Shown: positions 1 through 8,203, numbered from the stretch's first letter. The stretch: DNA of 18,675 nt from Methanobacteriota archaeon (GCA_002728565.1 PBUX01000066.1:1-18675), one strand, 5' to 3'. Notes: generated by a model from the letters alone, not told the origin. Made by a program: numbers and translations.

Positions 1-79
1 ATAACAATGGCCTCCGTTGGACATGTTTCTAGTTTTCATGCTTTTTGTGTTTTTATTGATCCAAAGTACGATACTCATC

Positions 80-130
80 GGATAGTGACTATCCATAGCT
101 CACCCCCAGTGCTCTGTCACTGGGTAGGTG
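80..130. other. Two adjacent DNA hairpins at the gene-poor left edge
   Basis: The first hairpin, 80-94, has arms GGATAG and CTATCC around a TGA loop. The second has CCCAGTG (105-111) pairing with CACTGGG (118-124), and the stem is extended by CACC (101-104) with GGTG (127-130) across a two-base bulge. Neither is followed by a T-run on either strand, so neither looks like an ordinary intrinsic terminator. Together they could belong to a small structured RNA or to the 3' end of something beyond the window. No recognised RNA family fits. The rest of 1-163 holds nothing I can name. Confidence 0.4.
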
Positions 131-163
131 TGTCTAATCCACTCTAGCATGGATTGTTTACCG

Positions 164-196
164 AAAAAGGGAGGCAGCCATAAATGACTGTCTCCC
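164..196 (-). terminator. Intrinsic terminator after tRNA-Lys
   Basis: Read on the minus strand, the arm at 196-188 (GGGAGACAG) pairs with the arm at 177-169 (CTGCCTCCC) through eight pairs and one A-C mismatch, around a ten-base loop, and is followed at once by five T (168-164). It lies 15 bases beyond the 3' end of tRNA-Lys and would end any transcript coming from the msrB to tRNA run. Confidence 0.75.
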
Positions 197-210
197 TCCA
201 CTCTAATTAA

Positions 211-283
<73 letters not shown>

Positions 284-290
284 AATGCTT

Positions 291-1475
291 CTAAAATGCA
301 GCGATATCTGTGATCGCCTGACCCAGGATCAGGCCATGCACATCGTGAGTGCCTTCGTAGGTATAAACGGACTCCAGATTCGCCATGTGTCTCATGGAAT
401 GATATTCCACCAAGATACCATTTCCTCCCAACAATCTTCTGGCTTCCCGAGCAATATCACAGGCCATATCGCAATTAGCTCGCTTCGCCAGGGAGACCTG
501 CTGAGGAGTCATCGCTCCCTCGTCTTTGAGTCTGCCTAGCTGGACACACAACAATTGACCCTGGGTGATTTTGGTCAGCATATCAGCCAATCTGACCTGC
601 TGAATCTGTTTTCCTCCGAGCGGCTCTCCGAACATCACTCTTTCCTTGGAATAACTCCTAGCTTCATCAAAGCAGGCCATGGCTGCCCCCACTGTACCAA
701 ATGCTATTCCGTACCTAGCCTGAGTCAGGCAACTGAGAGCACTTTTCAGCCCATCTGTTTCAGGCAAAAGTGCGGAATCGGGAACATGTACATCTTCCAT
801 GTAGAGTTCACTAGTGTCAGAAGCGAGCAGCGACAGCTTTCCTTTCTGATCACGAGCAGAAAATCCCTGCGTATCGGTAGGTACGAGAAAGCCACGTATT
901 CCTTTGGTATCACCTATTTCATTGATCTGCGCCCAGACCACCGCGACATCTGCCATCGAACCATTCGTAATCCACATTTTAGTTCCGTTAAGAACCCATC
1001 CATCATCCACTTTCTTGGCGGTTGTAATCATGCCCCCAGGGTTAGAACCATAATCAGGTTCAGTTAGGCCGAAGCAACCTATTTTTTCGGCCGACGCCAA
1101 TGCTGGGAGCCATTCCTTTTTCTGTTCCTCACTTCCGAAGGCATAGATCGGATACATGACGAGCGCACCTTGGACGGAAGAAAAAGATCGAACACCCGAA
1201 TCGCCTCGTTCTAGCTCCTGGTTGATGAGCCCATAGGACACGTTGTTAAGTCCCGCACACCCGTACTCTTCAGGAAGATTGGCGCCCAGTAGTCCAAGCT
1301 CTCCCAACTCCGGGATGATCTCCTTTGGAAAACGTCTTTCGATATAGGCTTCTCCGATAAGGGGCATCAAGCGGTCCTCTACCCAATCTCGCACCATATC
1401 TCTGACCATTCGCTCCTCTTCACTGAGCAACGAATCCACATTGTAGAAATCTACTCCCTCGAATTTGCCCGCCAT
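291..1475 (-). CDS. gcdH: Acyl-CoA dehydrogenase, glutaryl-CoA dehydrogenase type
   Basis: This FAD flavoprotein of 394 residues is predicted to oxidise and decarboxylate glutaryl-CoA to crotonyl-CoA in lysine and tryptophan breakdown, passing electrons to ETF. The family signature GCFGLTEPDYGS is present. The C-terminal stretch TYEGTHDVHGLILG carries the catalytic glutamate (E374). The segment GVRSFSSVQ keeps the Arg and Ser that bind the glutaryl carboxylate in characterised glutaryl-CoA dehydrogenases, and these set this subfamily apart from other acyl-CoA dehydrogenases. I chose the ATG at 1475 because AGAGG lies seven bases upstream; a GTG five codons earlier has no useful ribosome binding site. 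It is the last protein gene of a minus-strand run, 75 bases after the zinc-ribbon gene and seven bases before tRNA-Lys. Substrate specificity is inferred from sequence resemblance. Confidence 0.88.
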   Translation of the reverse strand: MAGKFEGVDFYNVDSLLSEEERMVRDMVRDWVEDRLMPLIGEAYIERRFPKEIIPELGELGLLGANLPEEYGCAGLNNVSYGLINQELERGDSGVRSFSSVQGALVMYPIYAFGSEEQKKEWLPALASAEKIGCFGLTEPDYGSNPGGMITTAKKVDDGWVLNGTKMWITNGSMADVAVVWAQINEIGDTKGIRGFLVPTDTQGFSARDQKGKLSLLASDTSELYMEDVHVPDSALLPETDGLKSALSCLTQARYGIAFGTVGAAMACFDEARSYSKERVMFGEPLGGKQIQQVRLADMLTKITQGQLLCVQLGRLKDEGAMTPQQVSLAKRANCDMACDIAREARRLLGGNGILVEYHSMRHMANLESVYTYEGTHDVHGLILGQAITDIAAF

Positions 1476-1550
1476 ATAATTACCTCTCACTCCATTTTAT
1501 GATTTAACCAGACCAGAAATCTAGTAAGACTATTCGCCTGAAGAAACGAC

Positions 1551-1877
1551 CTAAGATTCAGGCGATGTCTTCATTCGAATTGCCCCGTAAAGAACTTCAC
1601 GTGTTACACGAGCACTCACATAAATTGCGGCCAGAACCGTTCCTGCCCATCCCCCCATTAGCGTTCTCGAGGGTTCTACTACAATCCAAATCCAAGCAAA
1701 CAATATGATCCCTATACAAAAACCGACCATCCAGCTACGCCTTTTGGCCCAGTTACGTACAGAACCTATACAATCCTTACACCACAGCAGTCGATCCAGG
1801 TCGCTTCGATCGGCAATGTGACCGCACCGAGAGCAAGCAACTTCATCAACCTGTCCAAATGTCCACTTCATGGTCAT
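1551..1877 (-). CDS. Zinc-ribbon protein with two membrane helices, function unknown
   Basis: The product has 108 residues. Near the N-terminus two CxxC pairs (C15/C18 and C33/C36, in CSRCGH and LWCKDC) make a probable zinc ribbon. They are followed by two hydrophobic helices at roughly 49-67 and 73-89 and a short polar tail. A cytoplasmic metal-binding head on a membrane hairpin is the simplest reading. The start at 1877 is supported by AGGAG seven bases upstream; the frame is open for 14 more codons but without a ribosome binding site. It sits between the unknown lipoprotein gene (57 bases upstream) and the acyl-CoA dehydrogenase, so it is probably co-transcribed. I do not recognise a characterised homologue. 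Confidence 0.65.
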   Translation of the reverse strand: MTMKWTFGQVDEVACSRCGHIADRSDLDRLLWCKDCIGSVRNWAKRRSWMVGFCIGIILFAWIWIVVEPSRTLMGGWAGTVLAAIYVSARVTREVLYGAIRMKTSPES

Positions 1878-1934
1878 GCGGTTACTCCTGCCTTCGAGGG
1901 GATAACAAAACCAAAACAATGACCTTCATTCACA

Positions 1935-2465
1935 TCAACTTACGAACTCTTCACTGTACCCATACTCAGTATGATCCTCACCCCATCTTACCAGCTCCTC
2001 CAAAAATACTGGTCGACCAGAACCGTCTCTTCTTGCTCTTCCAGCAATATTTTGTGCCCTCTGCCAAGTGATGGTGTTGAGCCTACCCCTATAAAGCATT
2101 GCACGAGCTACTTCTGACTGTCGTCGACTCGTGCGTGTGACCACTCTCACCCCTGCCACACCAGGATATTGTTGGAAGATTGATTCTGTCTCTCTCGTGA
2201 ATAGGTATATATAGGGACCAACCTTTGCCCACAGATTTCCACCCCTACGAATCTGAAAAAGTGGTTGCTCTACAATGATCTCTACAACGTTTCCATTCAT
2301 ACTAGCTGTAACACTGGAGGAAGCTGCGAATATTGCTGAAACCTCACTGTCAGAGGGCAGTGTTAGATCGACCTCACTACAGCCGAAGACAGAAATCCCT
2401 AAAACCATGCACAGGAATCCACTGATCAACATATTAGTGGGTGACCGGTGAGTGCTTTTTGACAT
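1935..2465 (-). CDS. Predicted lipoprotein of unknown function
   Basis: The product has 176 residues with a lipoprotein signal: a basic N-terminus, a hydrophobic stretch and lipobox VFGC, giving lipidation at C29. The mature part is about 147 residues. It has a beta-rich first half around NGNVVEIIVEQPLF and a charged, Arg-rich second half (RVVTRTSRRQSEVARAML and RAQNIAGRARRDG), ending in a Trp/Glu-rich tail. I recognise no family. The ATG at 2465 has GGAG nine bases upstream and is preferred over an in-frame ATG five codons earlier. The gene lies 55 bases after msrB and 57 before the zinc-ribbon gene on the same strand, suggesting one transcript and a possible cell-envelope role. Confidence 0.7.
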   Translation of the reverse strand: MSKSTHRSPTNMLISGFLCMVLGISVFGCSEVDLTLPSDSEVSAIFAASSSVTASMNGNVVEIIVEQPLFQIRRGGNLWAKVGPYIYLFTRETESIFQQYPGVAGVRVVTRTSRRQSEVARAMLYRGRLNTITWQRAQNIAGRARRDGSGRPVFLEELVRWGEDHTEYGYSEEFVS

Positions 2466-2520
2466 CCTATTTTTCTCCATGTAGTTCTCATAACAGTTTT
2501 GTATTACTAAGATGGACCGG

Positions 2521-2919
2521 CTATGGATCGACCTCATCCGGATCCAAAGTTATTGCCGCGGAATTAATACAGTAGCGTAGCCCTGTAGGAGCTGGACCAT
2601 CCTCGAACACATGTCCTAGGTGCCCGTCACACGAACTACACAACACCTCCACCCTCCTCATAAAAAAACTCATATCCTCTTCCGTCCTGATTGCGTTCGA
2701 TTCTTTCACATCGTAAAAGCTCGGCCAGCCACATCCCGAGTCGAATTTTTCCTCTGAAGTAAAAAGTTCCTGGCTACAGCCCGCACATAGATATCGACCC
2801 GATGTATCCGTTTGATAGTATTGACCCGTAAATGGCCTTTCTGTTCCCTTCCTTCTCAGAATTTCAAATTGTTCAGGAGTCAACAAATCCTTCCATTCTG
2901 CTTCACTTTTCTTACTCAT
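2521..2919 (-). CDS. msrB: Peptide-methionine (R)-S-oxide reductase
   Basis: MsrB reduces the R-epimer of methionine sulfoxide in proteins, using thioredoxin. The 132-residue product shows the whole family pattern. Four zinc cysteines lie in CAGC (C45, C48) and CSSC (C94, C97). The motif GCGWPSF holds the probable resolving cysteine C63, and RYCINS holds the catalytic cysteine C117; HLGHVF and FTGQYY are also present. Length is normal for a single-domain MsrB. The start at 2919 fits the usual family N-terminus (WKDLLTPEQFEILR follows) and has AAAGGA 11 bases upstream, which is rather far. The frame stays open upstream without signal-peptide character, so the enzyme is probably cytoplasmic. 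It heads a minus-strand run and is divergent from the cupin gene. Confidence 0.93.
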   Translation of the reverse strand: MSKKSEAEWKDLLTPEQFEILRRKGTERPFTGQYYQTDTSGRYLCAGCSQELFTSEEKFDSGCGWPSFYDVKESNAIRTEEDMSFFMRRVEVLCSSCDGHLGHVFEDGPAPTGLRYCINSAAITLDPDEVDP

Positions 2920-3084
2920 GCCTTCATTTTTCCTTTTTGCTTCCATTGTCTGTAACAGCCTTAAGCTTAACCAAACACATGCGAAACTCCCACCCGAAGA
3001 AACTGTCGGTCTTGCTCTGAACATCCACAATTAGTTTCTTATTTGGTCGGCTGGATATTTCCACTTAAAAATTAGAGGTTGGTT

Positions 3085-3459
3085 ATGAGTGCATCTTCCG
3101 TACGTCACATTCCATGGGAAAGCATCCCCATAGAGGAACTCAACCCTCTGTTAAGTCGTAGGCTGGTCACTGGAGAAAAAGGAATGCTAGCCCATGTTTA
3201 CCTGAAAAAGGGTGCGATTGTTCCGCTACATTCGCACGAGAACGAACAATTTACCTATATCCTCGAAGGGGCACTTAAATTTTTGATCGGAGATGACAAA
3301 TCTGAGGAGATTATCGTGCGTGCCGGAGAGGTATTACACATACCTTCAAACGTACCTCATGAAGCGGAAGCTATTGAAGACTGTTTAGACCTAGACATCT
3401 TTGTTCCTCCAAGAGAAGATTGGCTCTCGGGTTCGGACAATTATTTAAGGGAGAAATAA
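3085..3459 (+). CDS. Single-domain cupin protein
   Basis: This is a small (124-residue) beta-barrel protein with both cupin motifs. The first is HSHENEQFTYILEG, giving candidate metal ligands H49, H51 and E54. The second is GEVLHIPSNVPHEAEA, giving H92. A full His-His-Glu-His set suggests a metal-dependent enzyme or a small-molecule binding protein, but the substrate cannot be read from sequence. The ATG at 3085 has AGAGG six bases upstream; a TTG two codons earlier is less likely. Its stop is two bases before the start of the SDR, whose ribosome binding site lies inside the cupin's last codons, so the two are probably translated together. The 165 bases separating it from msrB must hold divergent promoters, but I cannot place them confidently. 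Confidence 0.85.
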   Translation: MSASSVRHIPWESIPIEELNPLLSRRLVTGEKGMLAHVYLKKGAIVPLHSHENEQFTYILEGALKFLIGDDKSEEIIVRAGEVLHIPSNVPHEAEAIEDCLDLDIFVPPREDWLSGSDNYLREK

Positions 3460-3461
3460 GC

Positions 3462-4253
3462 ATGGATTTGGGAATTAAAGGTAAGAACGCACTCGTTGCT
3501 GCTTCTAGCAAAGGCCTAGGAAGAGCGGTAGCGGAGGAACTCGCAGCAGAGGGTGTGAATCTGGTTATGTGCTCACGATCTGCCGACGCACTGGAAACCG
3601 CTAGTCAGCAAATTAGAGAGGCTAGTGGAGTCAATGTCTTAGCTGTCCCAACTGACCTGACTGATGCCAATGCTGTCGAACACTTGTTGGATAGGACTCA
3701 AAAGGAAATTGGACAAATCGATATTCTGGTCACAAACACTGGTGGCCCTCCGCCCGGCCCTTTTGAGAGCCATTCGTCTGAAGCATGGTCACAGGCCGTA
3801 CATCAGAATCTATATAGCGTTTTGAACCTTGCCAGAGGTTTACTGCCAGCCATGTTGGATTCTGGTTGGGGAAGGATAGTCAACATTACTTCTGTAGCAG
3901 TAAAGGAGCCCGTGGACGGATTAATCCTATCTAATAGCATAAGAGCTGCGGTGACAGGTTTTGCAAAAACACTGGCCACAGAAGTCGCAGGGTCTGGAGT
4001 CACAGTAAACAATGTTATGCCTGGCTTTACAATGACTGACAGATTGGAAAGTTTGGCGAAGAGCAGAGCCGAGCAGGCGGGTAGTACTATGGACGAAATT
4101 TTTGAAGGAATGGCCCAAACAATTCCCATGGGTCGGATAGGCACTCCTCGTGAGTTTGCTGCTATGGTGGGGTTCCTTGCGTCGGACAGAGCCAGCTATA
4201 TTACTGGAGTATCAATTCCAGTTGATGGTGGAGTGGTTAAAGGCCTAATTTGA
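3462..4253 (+). CDS. SDR-fold protein with non-canonical active site
   Basis: A Rossmann-fold short-chain dehydrogenase/reductase of 263 residues, closest in pattern to beta-ketoacyl-ACP-reductase-like SDRs. The nucleotide motif is ASSKGLG (14-20) instead of TGxxxGIG, and NTGG (92-95) replaces NNAG. The catalytic tetrad is changed: N116 and S144 are in place, but the usual Tyr is S157 and the usual Lys is R161, within LILSNSIRAAV. I recall a recognised BKR-like SDR subgroup that departs from the canonical tetrad, so this is probably a family trait and not damage. Activity as an oxidoreductase is uncertain. Ribosome binding site GGAG lies eight bases before the ATG. It sits directly behind the cupin and 36 bases before the branched-chain aminotransferase. 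Confidence 0.85.
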   Translation: MDLGIKGKNALVAASSKGLGRAVAEELAAEGVNLVMCSRSADALETASQQIREASGVNVLAVPTDLTDANAVEHLLDRTQKEIGQIDILVTNTGGPPPGPFESHSSEAWSQAVHQNLYSVLNLARGLLPAMLDSGWGRIVNITSVAVKEPVDGLILSNSIRAAVTGFAKTLATEVAGSGVTVNNVMPGFTMTDRLESLAKSRAEQAGSTMDEIFEGMAQTIPMGRIGTPREFAAMVGFLASDRASYITGVSIPVDGGVVKGLI

Positions 4254-4289
4254 TATTTATTATCAATCTCTAATGTGGAGCGTAAAAAA

Positions 4290-5225
4290 ATGGCAGGGAA
4301 ACTAGAAGCTTCAGAGTGGATCTGGAGAGACGGTGAGTTCGTTAAGTGGGAAGAAGCCACCGTCCACTTGTTGAGCTTGGCCGTCCAATTCGGCGTTTCA
4401 CAATTTGAGGGCATACGTTGTTACAATACCCCTAAAGGACCCTGCATTTTTCGTTTGGACGCGCACATTCACAGACTGATTAATTCCTGTAAAATCTATC
4501 GAATGGTGCCTGACCACTCTATAGAAACCATCTCAGAAGCTTGTTGCGCTGTCGTGGAGAAAAACAACCTCAAAAACTGCTACATCCGACCAATGGTCCT
4601 TAGGGGTTACGGAGCAGCTGGTCTGAATCCATCGAACAGCCCCATCGAAACTGCAATACCCACTTGGCCATGGGCTACCTATCTGGGAGACGAAGCACTC
4701 GAAGAAGGGGTGGACGTCGGAGTATCTTCCTGGAACCGCCCAGCTCCAAATACTTTCCCCTCCACCGCTAAGTCCGGCGGACATTATACCAATTCGATCC
4801 TGGTTAAAATGGAGGCCCAAGCCAACGGTTACGCTGAAGGCGTAGTGTTAGGGCCTGAAGGAAGATTGAGCGAAGGTGGGGGACAGAATATTTTCCTCGT
4901 CGATCAGGGAACACTGGTGACACCTCAGCTTGATGGAACTCTTCTACCTGGAATCACTAGAGACGCTGTTTTCACCCTAGCGGAAGAGCTAGGCTTAACC
5001 GTCAAAAGAAAACCTGTAGCACGTGAAAATTTGTACACAGCCCAAGAACTCTTCTTCTGCGGCACCGCAAGTGAGATTTGTCCTATAAGAAGTGTTGATA
5101 GGATACCAGTAGGAGATGGTTCGGTGGGACCAATAACGAGACAGATCCAAAAACGCTTTATGGACATAGTCACTGGTCAAGCAGAAGACAGTTACGGCTG
5201 GCTGACTCCAACGAGTGGCTCCTAA
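4290..5225 (+). CDS. ilvE: Branched-chain amino acid aminotransferase (fold type IV)
   Basis: This PLP enzyme of 311 residues interconverts Leu, Ile and Val with their 2-oxo acids, using glutamate/2-oxoglutarate. The PLP lysine is K161 in STAKSGGHYTNS. Other landmarks are QFGVSQFEGIR near the N-terminus, FRLDAHIHRL, the RLSEGGGQNIF loop that carries the cofactor-binding Glu, and LLPGITRDAV. ELFFCGTASEICPI is the C-terminal signature. The usual SEGxGEN reads SEGGGQN, a tolerated Glu-to-Gln variant in some family members. The ATG at 4290 has GGAG nine bases upstream; an in-frame GTG five codons earlier overlaps that site and is less likely. It is the third gene of the cupin-SDR cluster and converges on mmuM with 61 bases between stops. 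D-amino-acid transaminase and aminodeoxychorismate lyase share the fold, but the motifs favour IlvE. Confidence 0.9.
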   Translation: MAGKLEASEWIWRDGEFVKWEEATVHLLSLAVQFGVSQFEGIRCYNTPKGPCIFRLDAHIHRLINSCKIYRMVPDHSIETISEACCAVVEKNNLKNCYIRPMVLRGYGAAGLNPSNSPIETAIPTWPWATYLGDEALEEGVDVGVSSWNRPAPNTFPSTAKSGGHYTNSILVKMEAQANGYAEGVVLGPEGRLSEGGGQNIFLVDQGTLVTPQLDGTLLPGITRDAVFTLAEELGLTVKRKPVARENLYTAQELFFCGTASEICPIRSVDRIPVGDGSVGPITRQIQKRFMDIVTGQAEDSYGWLTPTSGS

Positions 5226-5286
5226 AGCAGACTTCCCTAGGACATAACACATAATAAGTCGGCCAGTCGTCTATAGGTCCTTAGAC

Positions 5287-6231
5287 CTAAGTAATTAGTC
5301 GCTCCCTGGTCTTTCTAATTATATCGGGACCTATCCTGCAGCAACCCCCTATTACCCTAGCCCCAGCATTGTGCCACTCTTCGGCCATGCCCACCCAACT
5401 CTCTTCTTCTTGAGTTTCACTTTTCTGCCAAATCTTTTGCTCGGCGTTCCAAGATTCTCCAGAATTAGGATAAACTATAATCAAGCTGTCAGTCTTCGAC
5501 TTGATCCGTCGGATCAACTCCTCCATGAACCTGGGTGCAGTGCAATTGATTCCAATCCCTACAAGACGTTCTGCGTCTTCACACAACTCAACAGCAACCT
5601 CAATCGGTGTCCCGTCACTTAAATGACTACCGTCACGACAGCTGAAGCTCATCCATCCATAAGTTTCTTGAGATTTTTCTAGTAACTCCAAGAGAACCTT
5701 GGCTTCATTGAAGGAAGGGATCGTCTCAAATGCCAAAAGATCGGCACAGGAAGTTGCGAGGGTTGTGAAGCGACGAACATGGAAATCTTCCAACTCATGC
5801 CGGTTGATTTTATAATGACCATTGTATTCCGACCCGTCAGCCAGAAAAGCTCCGTATGGACCGATGCTTGCACCAACTAAAGGATGCATTCTGGGACTCG
5901 AAGAGGCTGTGCTTGCCAAGAATTCTTCAACTGCTTCCTGCGCTAGCGCTACCGAAAGAATCAGTAAATCATCTGCATCAGCCTGATCTAAACCCAACCG
6001 GGCAAATCCCTCATAGCTTGCCTGATATGTCACCGTGGTTATGCAGTCAGCTCCAGCTTCCAGGAATGTGCGGTGTGCCACCCGGATTTCCTCAGGAGAA
6101 TCAATCAGCATCTTCGCTGACCACAACTGTGAATCCAGTCTATGTCCACGGGCTTCCAAAAGAGTAGCCAGGCCACCGTCTAACAACACAATACCCTGTT
6201 GCTGCACAATCTCCATTAGGGGGTCCGTCAT
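5287..6231 (-). CDS. mmuM: Homocysteine S-methyltransferase
   Basis: This zinc-dependent methyltransferase of 314 residues makes methionine from homocysteine, in characterised members with S-methylmethionine or S-adenosylmethionine as donor. The zinc cysteines are all present: C230 in GINCTAP and C297/C298 in GGCCRIGP. The N-terminal LLDGGLAT, the TVTYQAS segment and the SIGPYGA loop also match. It is a stand-alone single domain without the cobalamin modules of MetH. The ATG at 6231 is preceded by a G-rich stretch with AGGG four bases upstream. Its start is 40 bases after the ggt stop on the same strand, so the pair may form one transcript for recovery of sulfur amino acids. The terminal stretch 5274-5289 forms a short hairpin without a T-run. 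Confidence 0.9.
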   Translation of the reverse strand: MTDPLMEIVQQQGIVLLDGGLATLLEARGHRLDSQLWSAKMLIDSPEEIRVAHRTFLEAGADCITTVTYQASYEGFARLGLDQADADDLLILSVALAQEAVEEFLASTASSSPRMHPLVGASIGPYGAFLADGSEYNGHYKINRHELEDFHVRRFTTLATSCADLLAFETIPSFNEAKVLLELLEKSQETYGWMSFSCRDGSHLSDGTPIEVAVELCEDAERLVGIGINCTAPRFMEELIRRIKSKTDSLIIVYPNSGESWNAEQKIWQKSETQEEESWVGMAEEWHNAGARVIGGCCRIGPDIIRKTRERLIT

Positions 6232-6271
6232 TACACCCTATCCCCCTTTAGACATTCTCGTTCGCTATTCT

Positions 6272-8026
6272 CTAGTGTCCTGATGCTCCCGAATCAGCTC
6301 CTCTTGGGTCCGCAGCCCCCAGTCGATCACCTGTATCAGGATCGACCATGATGGAATGAGCACGACCTTGTCCTCTCCCCGTCGTCACTTCGTGACCCAT
6401 CGCTCTCAGAGTAGCTAAAATTTCGTCAGTAGCACCAGGCTGCTCAATACGAACGGAACCAGGCAACCATTGGTGATGGATGCGAGGAGCGTTCACCGCT
6501 TCCTGTATGCCATGATCGAAATCAACAATATTGAGAATCAACTGTAAAACGGTATTAATAATTGTCCTTCCTCCTGGACTTCCAATGACAGCGACGAGCT
6601 CGCCATCCTTGGCAACGATACTTGGACTCATGCTCGAAAGCATGCGCTGTTCTGGACGGGCTAAATTCGGCCTGGTCCCAATCAATCCTCTTTCAGTAGT
6701 GATACCTGGCCCAGCATTGAAATCACCCATCTCATTATTCAGCAGGAAGCCTCCTCCTGGGACGGTAATGGCAGACCCATAACCAGCTTCGAGGGTATAC
6801 GTTACGGAAACTGCCATTCCCTGAGCATCCACCACTGAATAATGGGTCGTCTCTGGACTTTCGTACCCCAGGGTAACGTCAGATGTCTGAGAAACACTCG
6901 CAGTAGTTGGATCAATGCCCACTCTTAGTTCTGCTGCATAATCTTTACTAGTCAAGCGATGTAGAGGGACATCGGCGAAATCCTGATCGGCCAAATAGGT
7001 AGCCCGATCGCGATAAGCCCTTCTCATTGCTTCTGTAAGGTGATGGATGTAATCCGCCGAGTTATGACCCATTCCATTGAGATCAAAACCTTCAAGGATG
7101 TTGAGCATCTGCACTATAGCTATACCTCCACTGGAAGGTGGCGGCATGGAAATAACATCATAACCCCTGTAACTGCCATGTACTGGAGTACGCTCTCGCG
7201 CCTGATATCTCTGCAGGTCCTCCATGGTGATCAAACCCCCAGCGCGCTCCATTTCAGCGACCAAAAGCTCCGCTGTCTCACCCGAGTAGAAACCGTCATG
7301 TCCATCAGCGGCAATCCGACCCAAAGAAAGTGCAAGATCCGGCTGCTTAAGGATCTCGTCTTGCTCGTAAGCCTCTGTACCATTTTTTGCAAATGACTTC
7401 ATGGTCCCTGGGTGTCTGCTCCCTCTGCCCTCAATCAATCCCCTAAGTCCTCTAGCTAGACTCTCACTAATCGGAAAACCGTCCCTAGCCAATCCTATCG
7501 CAGGATCCACCAGACCAGACCATTCTCCATGACCGTATAGTTGATGAGCCTTCCAAAACCCGGCAACCGTTCCCGGAACTCCTACAGCCCAATGGCTTTG
7601 ATGGTGTTTCTGAGAAGAATACTCACCATCCTCAAGCCACATTTCAGGAAAAGACGCTAGAGGAGCTTTCTCACGAAAATCAATAGCTGTGGTCGAACCG
7701 TTTGGAAAGCGTATTACCATGAATCCGCCTCCTCCGATATTCCCATTCGACGGGCTTGTCACCGCTAGGGCAAACCCAGTGGCTATCGCTGCATCGACTG
7801 CGTTGCCGCCAGCTCTTAGTACCTGAGCTCCAGCTTCGCTGGCAATCTTTGTCGCGGAGACGACCATCCCGTGGGGCGCCCGAACGGCAGAAACATTCTG
7901 TTGGCTTTGTGCGTCAACAGTTGAGGACAATAGCGTCTCTGGTCCCGTTGATCCCATACTCCAACCACCGAAAACAAACAGGCCCAAGGCGCTAAAAACC
8001 AAAAAGATATTTCTTCGTCCAGTCAT
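6272..8026 (-). CDS. ggt: Gamma-glutamyltransferase / glutathione hydrolase
   Basis: This secreted N-terminal-nucleophile hydrolase cleaves the gamma-glutamyl bond of glutathione and related peptides in the periplasm. The 584-residue precursor has a hydrophobic signal region (about 6-22) and is normal in length. It should cut itself before T393 in PETTHYSVVD, giving a small subunit of about 192 residues whose N-terminal Thr is the nucleophile. Substrate-binding landmarks are DFREKAP (R118), NIGGGGFM, MPPPSSGG and GSPGGRTI. The start is well supported: GGAGG lies seven bases before the ATG. A 177-base gap separates it from the M16 gene upstream, room for its own promoter, although I find no strong match. 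mmuM follows after 40 bases. Cephalosporin acylases share the fold, but the motifs fit GGT. Confidence 0.95.
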   Translation of the reverse strand: MTGRRNIFLVFSALGLFVFGGWSMGSTGPETLLSSTVDAQSQQNVSAVRAPHGMVVSATKIASEAGAQVLRAGGNAVDAAIATGFALAVTSPSNGNIGGGGFMVIRFPNGSTTAIDFREKAPLASFPEMWLEDGEYSSQKHHQSHWAVGVPGTVAGFWKAHQLYGHGEWSGLVDPAIGLARDGFPISESLARGLRGLIEGRGSRHPGTMKSFAKNGTEAYEQDEILKQPDLALSLGRIAADGHDGFYSGETAELLVAEMERAGGLITMEDLQRYQARERTPVHGSYRGYDVISMPPPSSGGIAIVQMLNILEGFDLNGMGHNSADYIHHLTEAMRRAYRDRATYLADQDFADVPLHRLTSKDYAAELRVGIDPTTASVSQTSDVTLGYESPETTHYSVVDAQGMAVSVTYTLEAGYGSAITVPGGGFLLNNEMGDFNAGPGITTERGLIGTRPNLARPEQRMLSSMSPSIVAKDGELVAVIGSPGGRTIINTVLQLILNIVDFDHGIQEAVNAPRIHHQWLPGSVRIEQPGATDEILATLRAMGHEVTTGRGQGRAHSIMVDPDTGDRLGAADPRGADSGASGH

Positions 8027-8203
8027 GCTAAAACCTCCCTCTAAATCTTGAACTATTTCTTAGTCACCGGGATGTATGAACTTTCTTCTAGACCACCCTG
8101 GAAACACTCAAATCAACTCAGTCTATTTATCACAGTAGCAACTACCTGCCTCCCACACAAAACTCAACCAGAAACCAGATAGAACTTAGTCGAACCGGAG
8201 AAG

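Noticed and set aside
1..147. A frame open from the left edge to a stop at 145-147 on the plus strand (up to 48 codons), and a 32-codon frame on the minus strand (96 to 1) preceded by GGTGA
   Set aside because: Neither translation resembles a protein family or has clear codon bias, and both cross the hairpins. Without sequence to the left they cannot be supported.
285..1067. Plus-strand ORFs of 84 and 170 codons opposite the acyl-CoA dehydrogenase
   Set aside because: They lie antisense to a strongly conserved gene, and the translations lack domain character; the first begins inside the tRNA-proximal region.
3043..3071. TTGGTC and TAAAAA at 17-base spacing upstream of the cupin gene
   Set aside because: The implied start site would fall inside or after the ribosome binding site, so this is unlikely to be the working promoter.
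5274..5289. Hairpin TAGGTC-CTTA-GACCTA between the convergent ilvE and mmuM genes as a terminator
   Set aside because: The stem is only six pairs with no T-run on either strand and overlaps the mmuM stop. It could pause polymerase but is not a convincing terminator.
8027..8203. Possible terminator or promoter in the gap between the M16 pair and ggt
   Set aside because: There is no hairpin with a T-run, and the best promoter-like pair on the minus strand (TTGTGT with TACTGT) is too weak to call. Only a short tandem AACCAGA repeat (8166-8179) stands out.
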